Shown piece by piece: positions 61,401 through 64,000 of a DNA stretch of 64,000 nt (positions within the stretch are counted from its first letter, which is position 1; each line of letters starts with the position of its first letter). A program made the position numbers and the translations under genes. Below the pieces are notes generated by a model. It worked only from the letters and a program-made list of their open reading frames with translations, did not search any database and had not been told where the DNA came from. This stretch comes from Todiramphus chloris collaris (Eukaryota > Chordata > Aves > Coraciiformes > Alcedinidae): NCBI GenBank assembly GCA_025345505.1, contig JANVCC010000073.1, forward strand, positions 7,255,933-7,319,932, written 5' to 3'.

Positions 61401-64000
61401 AAATCCAGAAGAGAAATCTTGAAGTGAACAAGTGAAACCTGCAGAATTTCTGTACTTCTTGGAGGGGTACTACAGATTGTTTGGAAGCAAAAAATCCTTC
61501 CCGTTCCCTTCTAATGTTGACATGTTAAAATATATAACATTTACATTATATCTGAAGTGACATTTTCTTGCTGCTATAACTTACACATTTCCATATCAAG
61601 ACTTCATTTCTTCTCCTTGTTTGCAGTATCTTGACAGAGTCAGGGAATCACTTTTTCATTAAATGCAAAACCTGCCCAATTTAAGTTTTTATTGAGAGTC
61701 CCAAACTTCAAAAGACCTTGAGTAGGAGATACTCTTCTTAGCATTTTCATATAAATGATGCATTGCATCTTGATTTTCTAAAGGGAACCTTCCTTTTTTG
61801 TGACAGAAACCAAGCCTGAAATGGGTTAAGTGCTGACAAATACAGTACTAAAAGACCAGGAAATGAATTTCACAGCTGGGTTCTCAAACCACTGCTGAAA
61901 TAACCAGCTATTTACAGCTACATATAGGAAGTGTCAAAGATTAGAGTTTTCTTTTCATATATTTTATGTGATTTGTATTAATTTTTATCAAGGTCCTTGT
62001 TTTGTAAATATTAGGTTTCTGTTTCGTACGGTAAAGTATTTATCTTGAACCTCTAATTCGGATGCTGGCTTGTTATGTCTGGCCAGCAGCATCCCATTAA
62101 CTGCTGTAGACAGCTAAGCATGTTTCTGTGGTCAAAGCACATTTAATAGCCACCAATTTCTGTAGTGACTTTAATTTTTCTAGCTACCTCGGTCAAACCC
62201 AGTGTGATCCAGAAAGAGAAATGTGGCCATTTGCTTTTAACCACATTTGGAAAATGGAGCAATTTCTCTGCCACTTTCAGAGCGTTCCTTGTTCGACCAC
62301 GCAAAACCCCAGCATAAATCTGCAGCAACTTCTGTGTCTGCAAAGAGTCAACAGGAAAATTCAGTCCAGAGCGAGATATCAGTGCGATGCATGTACCCGT
62401 TCACCTGGAAGAAGTAACACAGCCAGTCAGGTACCTTTAACATCTCCTTTTCACCTGACACCCAGACAAGTCCTGATAAATTGACCCAACTCTGCTGTTG
62501 GAAGAGCACCTCATCAAAGTCAGTAAGCTGAGGATCTGGACGGTATCTGAGGGATGCACGTGCCCATTCGTGGTTGCTGTGTGAACTGTGTTGCTGTTGA
62601 AGTGACAACACAATACATCCAGAAGGATAAAAGCTCCTTCATTTTTGGTCCCTCAAATGATCCAGATTGATGACTTTCCCATTCACCACAGTGACCTTTT
62701 AATACAGGGCTCATGAAGAACGAGTTTGGAAGATAAACATTACATATTACCTCCATATTTCCTGGAGAAAGTACAAGTTCTAAGGGCAATGAGAAATGTA
62801 GCAATATGCTGCAGTCTATGAATTATATATAGTGTCGGTACTCTTGGCGCTTTACTTACAGCTTCACAAACTGCTCATGAGCGTGCAAAGTAATTAGAAT
62901 GGCTAATAGCATTAGTTTTCATTGACCTGTGATTACCCCTAGTTCTCCGTCATGTTCTTGGACATCATCTAGGGGTTTTTTTCCTTCAACCTTCAATCAG
63001 CAGTTTGCAGCATTGATTATTTGGTATGGTCTAATTTATCGATGCGGACAGGCAGGGCTTCCACACTTGTTACCAGCTGCTCATTTATCCAGTGATCTGT
63101 CGTTGTCCGCAGCAGCTGTAGCTTGCTGAATCACTTACTATGTACTGTAAATGTCAGATACGAGCGCCCGCTTTAAGAATTGCCTTTTATTCCAGGGGCT
63201 GCTGAGCTACAATCTCTAAGTGCATTGTGCTTTCAGTAGTGGAGGTGATTTAGTATAAAATGATAGGACTGTGGGGCTTTTGCCCACAACAGTGAGGTAA
63301 AGCGCAGCCGCTGAAATAAACCTGTACATTGTAATTTCCAATATAAAAGAGGCTTCCTTCATCATGAAAGTGTAGGCTGGATGCTCATTCTTCTTCATTA
63401 ATAATGGATAGGCAGATAGGTGCACAGACGTGGAGCAACGCTGCCCCTGAAACCATTTTGCTAATGGTAAAATAGATACACATGAGTGAGCAGATGGCTT
63501 TGCCCACTAAAAACGCAGCCTCCCCACCCTCCCAGAGAAACCCTGCAGTTCTTAACTAATGTTTTGTCTCCTAAGAAAAGCGTGAGAATAGAAAGCAATG
63601 ACTATCTGGGTCCTTCGAAATGACTGGAGAAAATTTAATCGGTGAACTGCATTCACTTCAGCTGGGGATTAGGGTTATGTTTTCTCAGCACAATGTTGAC
63701 ACCTTTCAGAGCTGGTTTGTGCTGCATAGCACTCGTGGCTGAGTATCTGAGATGATAAGTTCTGCTGTGGAAGGAATAGTGCTCACTGCTGAATTGTCAG
63801 CATTATTTCTTGCTGCCCTTACGTGATCCTCAAAGGTGCCTTCTTCAAGTGCCTGTTTGGCCTGGCCCTGTTTAGCTTATGAGATCTGACAGTAGTAGTA
63901 TTGCTTCAGGCTCTGATGTTGCTCTTATGAAGTTCACCAGAAGACTGAAGCTAATAACTTACCGATGCTTGTTCTGTGCCTTGCATTTTTAAGTTGAAAG

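Larger units (their letters stand above)
52926..64000 (+). other. IL1RAPL2: Downstream IL1RAPL2 intron (5' part, probably intron 5)
   Basis: The intron begins with gtaaga. It holds an 18-bp tandem duplication (54183-54230), an old CR1 fragment on the minus strand (55022-55482) and otherwise unique-looking AT-rich sequence. There is a moderately GC-rich patch near 60450-60720 with overlapping open frames but no recognisable domain. The next IL1RAPL2 exon is not reached. Confidence 0.75.

Noticed and set aside
1-64000. tRNA, rRNA, CRISPR arrays, bacterial operons or a novel multi-gene defence system
   Set aside because: Nothing in the sequence resembles these; the window is vertebrate intronic DNA with one host gene and mobile elements.

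Overview
This window looks like a stretch of a bird genome: large-intron vertebrate gene structure, several fragments of the avian CR1 LINE family in both orientations, an avian-type solo LTR and a young avian endogenous retrovirus (ERV). I cannot name the species from sequence alone.

The only host gene I can support is IL1RAPL2 (interleukin-1 receptor accessory protein-like 2) on the + strand. Three consecutive coding exons are visible (31652-31925, 46078-46264, 52772-52925). They have consensus splice sites and compatible phases and encode the first and most of the second extracellular Ig-like domains. The rest of the window is intronic: more than 31.6 kb of the intron before the first visible exon, two complete introns of 14,152 and 6,507 bp, and more than 11 kb of the following intron. 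The signal-peptide exon, third Ig domain, transmembrane and TIR exons lie outside the window.

The most notable object is a 4,676-bp ERV at 22685-27360, antisense to IL1RAPL2. It has two 402-bp LTRs that I read as identical, a 6-bp target-site duplication (cagtca), a tRNA-Trp-like primer-binding site and a polypurine tract. In its own sense (minus strand) the order is 5' LTR, leader, betaretrovirus-like gag, a GGGAAAC frameshift site, a dUTPase segment fused in frame to what looks like the integrase C-terminus, an intact 458-codon alpharetrovirus-like env, and 3' LTR. Protease, reverse transcriptase, RNase H and most of integrase are missing. Gag is broken in nucleocapsid by a frame slip and two in-frame TGA codons. 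Env is uninterrupted, and its last 34 codons lie inside the 3' LTR. Identical LTRs on a multiply defective body suggest the defects came first and the element was copied in trans.

Other intronic content: six CR1 fragments (3461-4005, 4965-5381, 21483-21764, 46366-46430, 51499-52195, 55022-55482), an ERVL-type solo LTR (about 12892-13490), a degenerate 43-bp minisatellite (46710-46860), several short tandem duplications, long poly-T runs and a G-run/(TG)n tract. No tRNA, rRNA, CRISPR array or bacterial-type feature was seen.
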